A model generated the notes under the pieces. The model was not told where the DNA came from and made no database searches. It saw only the letters and a program-made list of their open reading frames with translations. Shown one piece after another: positions 53,894 through 64,000 of a stretch of DNA of 64,000 bases; position 1 is the stretch's first letter; the number at the start of each line of letters is the position of its first letter. A program made the translations under genes and the position numbers. This DNA comes from Rhineura floridana. Its lineage: Eukaryota > Chordata > Lepidosauria > Squamata > Rhineuridae. The stretch lies in contig NC_084491.1 of the NCBI RefSeq assembly GCF_030035675.1, positions 26,639,801 through 26,703,800 of the forward strand. The letters are read 5' to 3'.

Positions 53894-54471
53894 ACATTTT
53901 AAATTTAATTTTAAACCTAATATGGATTTTAATTTATAAACTCATGGCAATTCTATTTCGGATTTTTATCATGTTATATTTTTCACACTTGCTCATATTT
54001 TAATTGTGATTTTATTTGTTGTACACCGCCCTGAGAGCTTTCTGCTATAGGGCAGTCTAGAAATGCAATAAAATAAATAAATAAATAAATAAATACCACC
54101 TCATATAATCCTGTTTTTAACAGGTTTCTTAGCTCTCTAAAATATTAAAACACAGCAAAGATGGGGATTTCTCCTTCCATGAAATGTTTTTTAAGGTTTT
54201 TAGTGTTACAGTATTAGAATTAAGAGTCCCCATTAAGGTTGCCCAGTAGCTAGGTCAAAAAGACAAAAATGGGAGAGAAAGACAACTTGGTTTACTCCTA
54301 CCTCCTTTAGCAGAGGTTTAAGCAGCACCAGAAGCATTTCATAAAAAGAACTAAACATGATCCTTATATTGGCATTTATCAGGATACCTTTCACATTTTT
54401 TATATTACAAATTTGCTTTTTTTAAAAAAAATCTTCAGCTGCAATCTTATACACGCTAAATTTGTCTAAGG

Positions 54472-54833
54472 CTGCAATCCAATATATACTAACCTGGGAA
54501 TAAGTCCCATTGAAGCCAAGGGAGCTTACTTCTGAGTAGACACAGGGCTGTGGAGTTGGTATGTCAAACCTTTGACTCCGACTTCTCTATTTTTCTACCG
54601 TCCGACTCCGACTTCTTCATAAATGGCAAATGTATGTTAATTTTTCTACTGTCTGACTCTGACTCCTTCATAAATGGCAAAAGTATATTAATGTATTAAT
54701 AAATTAATATTAAAATATTAATTTTATTTTGAAGTCAGAGTCAGTACATTTCTACCGACTCCACCCAAAATTGCTTCCGACTGACTCCACAGCCCTGAGT
54801 AGACGTGCATTGGATTGCAGCCTAAGTCACAGT
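54472..54833. mobile_element. Palindromic repeat split by a hAT-like element
   Basis: Outer ends 'aggctgcaatccaat' and 'attggattgcagcct' are inverted. The interior 'agtcccattgaagccaaggg' is the common reptile fold-back. Split at 54,543-54,797 by another element. Confidence 0.65.
54543..54797. mobile_element. hAT-like element, 255 bp
   Basis: Ends 'cagggctgtggagt' and 'actccacagccctg' are perfect inverted repeats. Flanks 'agtagaca' and 'agtagacg' form an 8-bp target duplication with one change. The interior repeats 'gactccgacttct'. No coding region. Confidence 0.8.
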
Positions 54834-55024
54834 GAAGTTGACACAACTTACTTCTGAGTAATCACGTATAAGATTGCCCTGTTAACTGTTGGCACCAGTT
54901 GTCATTTGTTTTGCAAACCACTATAAAATTCATTAAAAGTTTAAAAGTGGTATAAACAATGATAACAATCCCTTGCTAATTGAGGCAGATCAAACTGTTG
55001 TTGGTTTGTTTTGAAACATCTATG

Positions 55025-55170
55025 CCAAGGATAGGGGACCTGTGGCCCTCCAGATGCTGCCAGACTACATTTTCCACCATCTCTATCAATGGGCGTGATG
55101 GCTGGGTCTGATGGGAGAAGTTAGGAGTCCATCAACATCTGGAGGGCCACAGAGTTCCCATCCTTGCCTT
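55025..55170. mobile_element. hAT-like MITE
   Basis: 'aggataggggacctgtggcc' with 'ctccagatgctgccagacta' pairs with 'catcaacatctggagggcca' and 'cagagttcccatcctt'. Confidence 0.65.
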
Positions 55171-55479
55171 TCAACAAGAAGGCTCCTCAGAGCAGCTCAC
55201 AGCACCCCCTGCTCCATTTCTTTAAAGGAATGGTTAAAAGGAGAACAGTTTTAACGGCTGCCAACTCTCTCCAGAGCAGGGTAGCCCAATGCAGAAAGAG
55301 GACGAGGCTCCTGGCACTTTTAATAGCTGCGTAGAAGAGGGAACCAGCTTACCTTGCATGGCAAGCTGCACCCGCTGAAATGCCCTCTTCTGCACAGCTA
55401 TTAGAAGTGTAAGAACCCTCTCTCTTTTACATCAGGCCACCGTGACCCACAGCCATGGTAATCTACTTCCCAAGTGACC

Positions 55480-55965
55480 CACAGGAGGGGAGCCTGTCAG
55501 TTTCTGCCTTCCCGACTCCAAGGAAATTTGTTACCAGCACCTTCCTCGGGGACTCGCACGCGTTGGCAAAGCTTTGCTCCCCTCCGTCCCAGAGAACCAG
55601 GCTTTGTCCATAGCATCCCGACTCTGCCTCCACCGTTGCCGTAACAACCCTCGGATTCAATACCTGCCCTTACTGACGCCCGCTGCAACTGGTGGCGGCG
55701 GCGGAGCTGCCATAGCAACCCCCTCAGGCCTCGTCTACACGCTGCCTCACACCATAGCCCAGAGAGAAACCAAACAAAACCTTCCCCCAAACAGGAAGCA
55801 GAAACCGCGAAATCCCACGCTCTCTTCCCCTTCTCCTCCTAACCGTCACTTTGAAATCACGCGCCCAAGGCCCCGCTTCCGCCTTGAAAGAGTTCTAGCC
55901 CCACCCGCTTCTTGCTCAGGCAACCAATTCAGAAGCAGAAGCGTCGATGACGTCAGGGGTAGAAG
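55480..55965 (-). promoter_or_regulatory. CCDC15: CpG-rich promoter candidate of CCDC15
   Basis: CpG-dense for about 450 bp, upstream of CCDC15. Contains a full CRE 'tgacgtca' (about 55,948), a CCAAT box 'caaccaattcag' (about 55,919), ETS-like 'cgcttccgcctt' (about 55,874), and two RFX X-box-like sites: 'gttgccgtaacaac' (55,635-55,648) and 'gctgccatagcaac' (55,706-55,719). A possible 5' UTR donor on the minus strand is GTCA|GTAAGG (exon end 55,674). The start site is not fixed. Confidence 0.6.
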
Positions 55966-55997
55966 CACGGCCTCTTGTGTTTTGTTTGCTCTTACAG

Positions 55998-56090
55998 TGT
56001 TTCCCAACCTTTTTGTTGTTGTTGCTGGACTACAGTTCCCATAATTCCTGACCATTGGCCATGCTGGCTGGGGCTGATGGGAGTTGTAGG
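55998..56090. mobile_element. hAT-like MITE
   Basis: 'cagtgtttcccaacc' end, then 'gttgctggactacagttccc' and 'catgctggctggggctgatg' with 'gggagttgtag'. The right terminus is lost. Confidence 0.6.
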
Positions 56091-56514
56091 GAGAACTTCG
56101 CGCTTTGGAATGAGAGGTTTTAGCTGTTGGCCACGCCCCTTACTTAAGCAATGTCAGCCTCCATCACTGGCGTTTACTCTATCGTCAGCTGAGCTGCTTC
56201 GGGTTTGCGTCTTGCTTGGTGAGGTAGAGCTAGTAGCAGTGGTCCTGTTTCCAGGGAGGTTTAAATCATAATTAAAAGGGGGGGGGGGAGGAAATAACTA
56301 ACAGAAAAAAGCACTGATAAAAACAAAGTTTGGAAGCCCAGCAAAATTAAAATAAGTTTGTACATGCTCAGAGGTATTCATATTGTGGTTATTGCTTCAT
56401 ATAGTTTGGAGCAAAGCTTTCTTCATTGCATTTCTATTTCACATTTCCTCCAGTGAGGTGCAGGTGGTGTACATGCTTCTCTTTTCACAACAGCCCTGCG
56501 AGGTAGGTCGTGAG

Positions 56515-57880
56515 AAGATAAGAGCCTGCTGGATCAAGCTAATGGCCCATTTAGTCCAGCATCCTGTTGTAATGGGTCAGCCCCAATATTGGACATATAT
56601 GTATGTGTAAGAATGGCTGAAATGGCTTATATAGTCTGCTTGTTTCAATGTATGTATCTTGCCAAGTTGCAAAGAATAAAAAAGGTCCTTTTTAAAAATG
56701 GGCTTTGGCCCTCCTTTCTGAGCAAAGCAGTAATTTTCTTAGAAGAGCAGAGGAAAGTACCAAGTGATAAGATGTCTGGGTAGGCAGCCAATCCATTCTC
56801 GCTTATATCTACTCCTTATATGGTGTGGCTGACACCTGCAGACAGGGCAAGCAGACTTTCCAGGGAGTCTGCAGATAGTATGGTAAACTAGATGTTGACA
56901 TGCTTGTCATGCTTGTCTTTTCCAGGAGAAGGCATAGAGAAGCATGACAGACAGGCAGCAGCTGATAAGACCATGGGAACACGTCCCCTCTTTGATACAA
57001 AAGTGTATAAAAGGCCAGGCTTTACAGCACTCACTACACTCAACTCTGGCTGGAGTGAGGGTCGAAGAGAATGCAAGAGAACTATCCATCTATTCCATCC
57101 ATAATATCTGATGGGTGATGTTTTATGACATATATTTCCATGTAGTTTGTACCTTTGACTCTAACAGGACTTAAGAGTTTAACTCAGTCTTCCATCTGTT
57201 GTAACTTAAGATGTGCCTTCAAAGTCTTATACTTTGATGTTCAATGAATGTCCAGCAGTTTCTTGCTGATGTGTATTCCTGTTTTCTGTTTCTGCTGTGC
57301 TGGCAAAAGCCACTTACAATGCGTTTTATTAGTTGTAGTGTGCAAGATATGAATAAATAGCTTATATTGTAAAGATTATTCTGCTGTCTGAAGTCTGTCT
57401 TCCAAACAGAACAACAAGAAGGCTGCCCTTGCCAGTAACACTGTTGTTGCAGTGGCCCACCTATGGGAAGGACACAAGCACTCCCCCCTTCTGTGGTTTC
57501 CAGGAACTTGCATTCAGAGGCACGCTGTCTCCAGCAGTGGAGGTAGAACATAGTCATCGTAGCTAGTAGCCACTGATAGTAGTCTTACCCTCCATGAATC
57601 TGGCTAATCCTCTTTTGAAGCCATTCAGATTTGTGGCCATCAGTGCCTCTTGTGGGGGCATAGTCCATCCATATTCTACCATGTTGCCTCTTATTCACCT
57701 TTTTGCTAAATTAAAAAGCCCCAAATGCTGCAACCTTTCCTCGTAGTGTTGTTCCATCCCCTTCATCATTTGGTTGCCTTTTTCTGAACTTTTGCCAACT
57801 CTACAATATCCTTTTTGATGTGAGGCAACCAGAACTATACAATTATTCCAAATGTAGTTGCATGCACCAGAGATTTGTCA
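56515..57880 (-). mobile_element. CR1 LINE 3' part, interrupted by solo LTR
   Basis: Same CR1 region as at 6,527-8,330. Left piece 'gcctgctggatcaagctaat' ... 'ccagcatcctgt'. It resumes after 57,440 with 'cagtggcccacctatgggaa', 'gtagctagtagccactgata', 'gcaacctttcctcgtagtgt' and 'ggcaaccagaactatacaa'. Confidence 0.7.
56568..57440 (+). mobile_element. Solo LTR of an endogenous retrovirus-like element
   Basis: 873 bp, beginning TGT and ending ACA, flanked by the 4-bp direct repeat 'ctgt' (56,564-56,567; 57,441-57,444). A TATA box 'tataaaaggcc' (about 57,005) and AATAAA (about 57,352) mark U3, R and U5 on the plus strand. The 4-bp duplication fits class I (gamma/epsilon-like) elements. No internal region remains, so it is a fossil left by LTR recombination. 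It is younger than the CR1 it sits in. Confidence 0.65.
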
Positions 57881-57884
57881 GGCT

Positions 57885-58003
57885 GAGAGGCTATGCCATT
57901 ATCAAAGTCACCCAGTGAACTTTATGGTGGAGTGAGAATTCAAATTTAGGTTTCCCTAGTACAAGTCCATCACTCTGACCACTCTGCCACACTGGCTCTC
58001 CGA
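57885..58003 (-). repeat. tRNA-derived SINE
   Basis: 'caaagtcacccagtgaactt', 'gagaattcaaatttaggttt' and 'gaccactctgccacactggc' (reversed tRNA-like head), as at 381-565. Confidence 0.6.
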
Positions 58004-58974
58004 CAGCGTTCTGGAACTTGGCTCTTGAATGTGGGTAGAATCAACTTATGGTGGGGAGAGTGAGATTGAGTCCTCTGGACCCACCTTCTCCCTTCCATGT
58101 TTTTTGCTTATTTCATTTTATGTATATATACTCTTTTCAATCAAGTTATGCTCTCAAAACAGCTCACAGCAATACAGCACAAAGACACAAGGGATGTATA
58201 TAGATGTTGCTTCCTTATCTATATATACTTGGTGCATGGAGGGGCACTAGGATTGTGGATTCTGGCTGTGTTCCCAAATGCCAATGTGCCTGCGATCCAT
58301 GCTCCCCAGGGCCTGTGCATTCATTGTTAATGACAAAGTATCCTACAGGTGTACATCTGAACACATTTGCAGCACTTTCTCAAAGCTACTGGAGGGTTGT
58401 GGCTGGCAGACATGTTTGCTGTCCCTCATTCATTCAGTGAATGCTAATTGGGACTGGATATGTGGCCATTTCTGGCTTTCAGCAATCAGTGGTCTGGATT
58501 CCAGGCTCTTACCTCCAGAGGCGGTGAGGAAGTGGCTTGTGGGAGGGAGATGGTCACAGAGGTGGTTTTGGGATCAGATTGTGCATCTTCTATGAGAGGT
58601 GAAATGGGTTCCAAATTGATTTAGATTGGCTTGGATTAAGCTGAGCAATGTTTCATTTTTCAGAGGGAAATATTCCATCTTAATGCGAGCTGGTGCAGCT
58701 GAAGCCTGATGGAGCTCGTCCATCCTTAATCTCTTCAGGCTCGTCCCTATCTCCTTCACCCGCCTTCTCTTAGGTGGACTCTTATTGCTCTTACAAGCAG
58801 TGGGGTGGTGGAGAAGTAAGACAAGGGGGAGCGGCTCTGGGACAGAGTAACTGACAGACCTTCCTTTCTTTGGGGAACGAATTAAGCAATAATGAAGCTT
58901 TCAAGTTTGTTTGTGACACATTAGCAATGAGCAAGTCAGGGAATGAGGAAAAGCAGCAGAGGCCTTTTCTCAGC

Positions 58975-59150
58975 CATAGCTCTTGTGTTTAAAAAGTCCT
59001 AGGTTCGATCCCTGTCATATCTAGGTAGAACTGGGAATTGTCCCCTGCTTGAAACACTGGTGAACCGCTGCCAATCAGTGTTGACAATATCAAACTAATG
59101 AAGCAGTGGCCTGACTTCGTATAAGCAATTGCCCCATGTTCCGTTGAAAG
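58975..59150 (+). repeat. tRNA-Ala-like SINE
   Basis: 'ctaggttcgatccctgtcat' (B box), 'ctgggaattgtcccctgctt', 'gtgaaccgctgccaatcagt' and a diverged end 'gtataagcaattgcccca'. Plus orientation. Confidence 0.6.
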
Positions 59151-59324
59151 AGTTCCTACTTCATATTAGCTTAAATAGCAACAATGTTTTGTAAGATTAT
59201 TTTTGTTTCTAATTAAAAGCTAAAGGCTGAAGAACTTTTATTAAAGCTCAATACATTTTACAAGTCAAGCCTATCTAGTTGTAACTGAGCACCACTCAGT
59301 TCCGTGGAGCCTACTTCTAGTTAG

Positions 59325-59745
59325 GGATGACAAGATCTGTCAATTTTGGTGCTCGTTTTTCCAATCTTAAATTCAATTCTCCACATTTCTGCAGCAATTG
59401 TAATTTTTTTTTAAAAAAAAATCCATTAAAATTCTTCAGCATTTTAGTGCAAATTTCCCCTACTAAGCACATTTTTGTATGATGTTTTGACTCGCACATT
59501 TTTGCAAGAAATTTCTCGTAATATAATGGGTTTTTTATGTTATTTCCAGTAATATATTCGTTCTGTGCACATTTCCCCCTAACTCATGCATTTTGGGGGG
59601 GATGGAGAACCGCATTGCAAAGTTTGGATAAGTGAATTTTGAAGGATGCCTGTGTTTTGGTTCTCACATTGTTTTGGAAAGTATGAATTGACAGATTGGC
59701 TTTAAATGCAAACCGAATCCAATTTCTCACCCATTCCTACTCCCA
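59325..59745. repeat. AT-rich dispersed repeat, copy 2
   Basis: 'ccacatttctgcagcaattg', 'tgactcgcacatttttgcaa', 'gaaatttctcgtaatataat' and 'ccaatttctcacccattcct'. Related in reverse to 4,376-4,700. Family unknown. Confidence 0.4.
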
Positions 59746-59759
59746 GAAAACTGTGCATA

Positions 59760-61370
59760 AGGTTACAGTCATGCTGATCCTAACAACTTGGATATTGTGC
59801 TATTTACTACTGCTGTTACATGTGTGCATGAGCAAGTGATAATGGATCAGCACAGCTGCCTGAATTTGTGGACTCTCAAATTCTCCTTAGTGTAGGGGGC
59901 TACAAGGGGACTGTCATGATGAGCTCCTACACTTCAGGATTTACCACTACAGCTCTCCTTACAAGTCTGCATCACAGTAACAGCATTTCTGACAGTCTTT
60001 AGCAATGTACATTCCTTCTCATGTCTGGCAGCAGGCTGGGTGTGCATAGGGGGTTTATCTGACCATATCATCAAAACATCACAGAAAGGGTAGACAGGCC
60101 AGCTGGAATGAAGGCCTACAGCATTCGGCAAGGCATTGGCTTGCCTTGATGAAAACAAAGCTTTTGTTTGTGACTTTGCACTGTATCGAGGCCAAGAGCT
60201 CCAGCAGCAGAAAAGACTGTGGAGATTAGCTGTTTCAGTTTAAAAACAGACCAAAAATACTGCTGGGAGAAAAAAATATATCTCCCTAAAAATGCCTTCA
60301 TAGGAATAGATCAAAATGCATTAAAATGCACTAATCACCAGCCTCCCAAGCCCGTGGCCCTGTGAAAATGTCCAAAGACAAGAGCTTTGATTGCTAGGAT
60401 TTGGAATACACAAACAACTGAGCCCCGGGGGGATCAAATGAGTTTTTGGAGGACCACCACGACGTACTTTAATCAGCCAGTTTAGAACAACTGGCATGTT
60501 CTACTTGATAGTAAATAATGAATTTTATTAACGGCAACAGAGCTGGAATGATAAAAGTGTTTATTTCGTTTCAGCTATTGGCTGCGCCTAGTAACAGTGT
60601 CTTATTCAAAAAATTTGGGACGACAAAAGGAGAGTAATTGGCACTTCAAGCCTGGAATTCTGCCCTAGTTAGGAAGTGTAGGAAGGACTGTGGAGCCAGT
60701 GCTGAAGTTCAAAGCAGCAAAGCTCAACAAGAGTGGAAATTGAACACTGTCAAAGAGAAAGGTCTGTTAGTTTGCTGAAGTTGGTTGGTTTTGAACGATT
60801 GCCATTACATTGCTCTTAAATATGAAGCTGACAAGTGTTTCATTATTTCTGATAACTTCTCTAAGGTGGCTATTGCTGTGTTTATTTCATCATTGTTCAT
60901 GCAAATTTACCTTCCTTCTAAAGCATATCCTGTGAAGTACTGAAACCAGTTTTTCTGTGAATTCAAGAAAGTGAATTTCCAGGTAGTATAATGCAATCTT
61001 TGGGCCATTCATTGCCAATGAAAAGCAGGACAGGGATGAGGAGTGATGTGAGTTTTTCAGAAATTTTTAAACTGGAAAACATTCCTCCCAACAATCCTAT
61101 GCAAGCTAGGTTAACTTTATTAGGGAAAATTTGCATGGAAAACTCTTGCATTGGAATTTTTTTTCTGATGTCTTAAAGAGTGATCTAATTTAGCATATTT
61201 ATCTTACTCTTTGAAACTGCCAAGCTTGACCAGTATTGTATTTGGAATCGGCATCCATTTATTGTTACTCATGAAGTTATGAAGTTGATTTTTCCCCACA
61301 GAAATATAAAGCACTAGAAAGTTTTCTAGGAGGGGAAAACCCCTGTTTTGGAAAATTTTCCACCCCTCAT
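59760..61370. other. No gene seen
   Basis: No repeats are obvious here, so it may be single-copy sequence. HEPACAM is the next gene in this direction in mammals, but no Ig-domain or signal-peptide exon was found. Confidence 0.4.
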
Positions 61371-61373
61371 AAC

Positions 61374-61500
61374 TGGGGATGGGAAGATAATGACCCTCCA
61401 GATGATGTTAGATTCCAATTTTCATCTGCCCAAGGTGGCACAGCAATTGGCCAGGGATTATGGGAGTTGTAGCACAACATCTGGAGCCCAGCTCTGCCTT
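61374..61500. mobile_element. hAT-like MITE, diverged
   Basis: 'gggatgggaagataatgacc' with 'cctccagatgatgttagatt' pairs with 'gtagcacaacatctggagcc'. Core 'ggccagggattatggga'. Confidence 0.5.
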
Positions 61501-61509
61501 AGGAGATAC

Positions 61510-62390
61510 TTTGGAATTTTAGAAATACAACAAACAATAAAAATATAGGGTAGTCCATGGGTGGGGAATTAGATCCAGAACTGGCCCACCCTCTATGGGC
61601 CATTTTAGACAGGTGGGCAGGGTCACCCATGTGCCAATCACCTGACATCATAGGACACTTAAATTAAATTAATGCAAGCCTCCCTTACAGAGGAAAAATC
61701 GGGAATGCACTGTAATGCTCCCGACTGTTACTTTGCAGCCATGGCTGTACCTGCCCCAAACATGATGTCAGGTATGTTGGGCAGTTGGGCAAGGTTTTGG
61801 TAAAACAGTCTTGCAGTCCAAATTGGGGTCCCTGGTGAGTTTAATTAGGGCCACAGGCTGGAGATTCCACAGCCGTGATGTAATATATAATTAGAATTTG
61901 CATGTTGGCTTTTAAATTTGGTTTTTGTATTAATCTTGTTTTCTGATAGTAAGGCTTCCACTTGCCTTTCCAATAAAGAGCACTTGTTGGTGAATGCAGA
62001 CAACTAGGTTACCACATGGTATGGCTTTCTACCATGTAGTTATTTAATTGTCTGTATTCTGCACGCATGGTGTAGATTTTTACCACCACTGTCGGCAGCT
62101 AGAAAGTGTATGTTGAGAGGATGACTGTTGAAGAGTTGCTGTGTGTGAGAGCTTGGACAAAGAATAAAAACATAGGTAAAGAGAGTAGAGAATATTCGGA
62201 TATTAGAACTCTTAATTTAGTATTCTGTATAATAAAATGGCAACTTAATCTGGGCATTATTTTCTATAAATAAATAAACATTTACTATTTTAATATTGGT
62301 GTTCTTTCCTGGGTGGATTATAAGGTTAGTAGTACATCTTGCCCCATGTGTCTTATGAAACAAAACATCTGAAGGTATTACAATGTAACT
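61510..62390. other. No feature recognised
   Basis: AT-rich. No exon, RNA gene or repeat family could be supported. Confidence 0.4.
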
Positions 62391-62394
62391 TAGG

Positions 62395-62642
62395 CTGTGA
62401 GCACACTAGTCGCCTACAGCAAAGTGTTTCCATTGGCCACACTTGGAGGGGGAATGGGTTGATCTGTCAATCAGCTGTGAAATCTCTTTGAAGCGAATTT
62501 TTAAAAAAACACGTTCAAGCTGATCCCACCATGTTTTAAAGTAAAAAGGGGTGGGGTTTGACTAGCGTTGGGTGCCCCCATTTTCAGAAAAGAGAAGTGA
62601 AGGCACAATGGAACCGGCAGAACAATATGTGTGTCTTTACCA
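62395..62642. repeat. Dispersed repeat shared with 12,641-13,040
   Basis: 'gtttccattggccacacttg', 'caatcagctgtgaaatctct' and 'gtgcccccattttcagaaaa' in the same order as the first copy. Confidence 0.5.
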
Positions 62643-63169
62643 TTAGTTATATACTCTTAGTGTGTCTCTATCGGCAGAACAGTAAGAAAGTGTGTCTCTA
62701 TGCAAAATACACGATATGCCCATATTCAGTACATTGATAAAACAACTGTCCTATCTGTGCATATAATTTCCGAACCATATATCTGCAGTCTTTACAAATA
62801 TGTTTTGAAACAACGAGTTGCAAAACTCTTAATCACAAACCTCTCTGATTTATCAGTTGTTGTAGTAGAGCTGCCAAATGATTCAAACATGTTGGTAATG
62901 AGAACTGAACCCTACAGCTTGACACTTTAAACACCATGTGTCCTCAGCATGGAGGATTTCCATTTCTTACCTCAGATGCACATTCTGATGGAATTCTCTA
63001 ATATTCCTAGAATTAAGGATTGCTAGGTTGTGTGCGTTTGGGATTTGTGTATAAGATGTGTTTGTGTTGCTAGAATCTAAGCCACCACAAGGGTCATTCG
63101 ATTGAAAGGTGGGTTATACCTCTTTCCAATAAATAAATAATGCGTGTTTGGGCTGAGGGTGGCTCCTTA

Positions 63170-63405
63170 CACATAAGAACACAAGAAAAGCATGCTGGAT
63201 CAGGCCAAAAGCCCTTCTAGTCCAGCATTCTGTTCTCACAGTTGGCCAACCAGATGCCTATGGGAAGCATGCAGGTAGGAACTGAGTGCAACAGCTGAAC
63301 TCACCCCTCCTGTGGATTCCAGCAACTGGTATCCCGAAGTATACTGCATCTAACTATAGAACCAGGGCATAGCCATCATGGCTAGTAGTCAGTTATAGCC
63401 ATATT
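63170..63405 (-). mobile_element. CR1 3'-end fragment
   Basis: 'cacataagaacacaagaaaa' (reversed tail), 'gcatgctggatcaggccaaa', 'gttggccaaccagatgccta' and 'agccatcatggctagtagtc'. Well preserved. Confidence 0.7.
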
Positions 63406-63409
63406 AGAC

Positions 63410-64000
63410 TATTGGTTTAACAAATCTTGCTTCGGGGCTTTTGTGAGGAAGCTGTCACGCCTGCATATGTCAATCCTCTGCAGAAATCCTTTCCCCCAGC
63501 CCCAATTGATATGACTCCCTAGGGCAGATTTACCAGTGAATAGTAAAACCCCAGGCAGCAACACAGAACTGCTACCATAAGGAACACACACACACACAGT
63601 CCTTTTTCAAGGCAAGGACATGCAAAGAGCTCCCATAATTCCCCTTGCTTGCCAAACCATTTCAGAGAGTCGTGGTACAGTGCAGCATGGGTCAAACACC
63701 CTAAGAACTGTGGGAGAGGCAGCATGCAGACAGTGATCTGGAGTTTTGAGCCACCTCGCTGCTGTGATATTATCTTTGCAAGTTTGGGAATATTGCTCAT
63801 GTGTTTTTCAAAGCATAGTTAGCTAATCCCTTGAAATGGAGGATGTAGGGCTCATGAAATGAGAAAACATCAGGTCTGACCCAAAGAGAAGAAAAGGGGG
63901 GTAGAAAAACTCCACAACAACACACAGAGCTCTGTCTATTGAAAGAGGACTTGGCAGTGGTAGCAGAACAACTCCAAGTGGTACAAAGAGACGTGCCCAG
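63410..64000. other. No feature recognised
   Basis: Contains a short (CA)n at about 63,583. Otherwise nothing could be identified. Confidence 0.4.

Larger units (their letters stand above)
49749..54095 (+). mobile_element. Near-complete L2-like LINE
   Basis: Layout: tandem 5' units; a single long ORF of endonuclease and reverse transcriptase; 3' UTR with hairpin 'caccgccctgagagctttct'/'atagggcagtc'; (AAAT)n tail. No separate ORF1 is seen between 50,705 and the endonuclease. It lies in the 5' intron of CCDC15, antisense. The low number of lesions and the nearly identical fragment at 35,846 indicate a recently active family. Clade (L2 versus another CR1-group lineage) is a judgement from the ORF text and tail. 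Confidence 0.85.

Noticed and set aside
56000-64000. HEPACAM, expected from mammalian gene order
   Set aside because: No exon with a signal peptide or Ig-domain text was found; the gene is probably further right.
1-64000. Functional tRNA genes
   Set aside because: A and B boxes occur only within SINE copies with degraded or missing 3' halves and attached LINE-like tails; no intact cloverleaf was seen.

Overview
This is vertebrate nuclear DNA, almost certainly from a squamate reptile (lizard). It has spliced exons with GT-AG borders, low gene density and a repeat mix typical of Squamata: BovB/RTE, CR1 and L2-like LINEs, tRNA-derived SINEs with BovB-like tails (Sauria SINE type), and many palindromic hAT-like MITEs. 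The species cannot be named from sequence alone.

Two host genes are visible, both on the minus strand and in the order known from other vertebrates. (1) CCDC15, a coiled-coil centriolar protein, is present with its whole coding region: ten coding exons from 48,945 down to the stop at 32,803. They join in frame to 514 codons plus stop. A CpG-rich promoter candidate with CRE, CCAAT and two RFX X-box-like sites lies at about 55.5-55.97 kb. (2) The first coding exon of SLC37A2 (5,346 to 5,288) lies inside a CpG island at 5.05-5.96 kb; the rest of that gene must lie beyond the left edge.

Layout: 0.1-5 kb SINEs and MITEs; 5-6 kb SLC37A2 promoter and exon 1; 6-32 kb intergenic repeats, with nested CR1, hAT, BovB and SINE insertions; 32.8-49 kb CCDC15; 49.7-54.1 kb a nearly intact L2-like LINE headed by four ~239-bp TATA-bearing tandem units that look like a monomer promoter; 55.5-56 kb CCDC15 promoter; 56.5-64 kb repeats, including a solo LTR inside a CR1, and unassigned sequence.

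The most unusual structure is in CCDC15 intron 7 (36,939-37,780). A TA-flanked MITE-type DNA transposon carries a captured GC-rich fragment of another host gene: 5' region, coding exon 1 and splice donor of a BTBD2-like gene (start of the BTB domain). Its donor has the same phase as the next CCDC15 exon, so a promoter-exon donation is conceivable though unproven.

Splice sites and repeat ends were read by eye. Family names for repeats rest on recognised consensus features, not on a database search.
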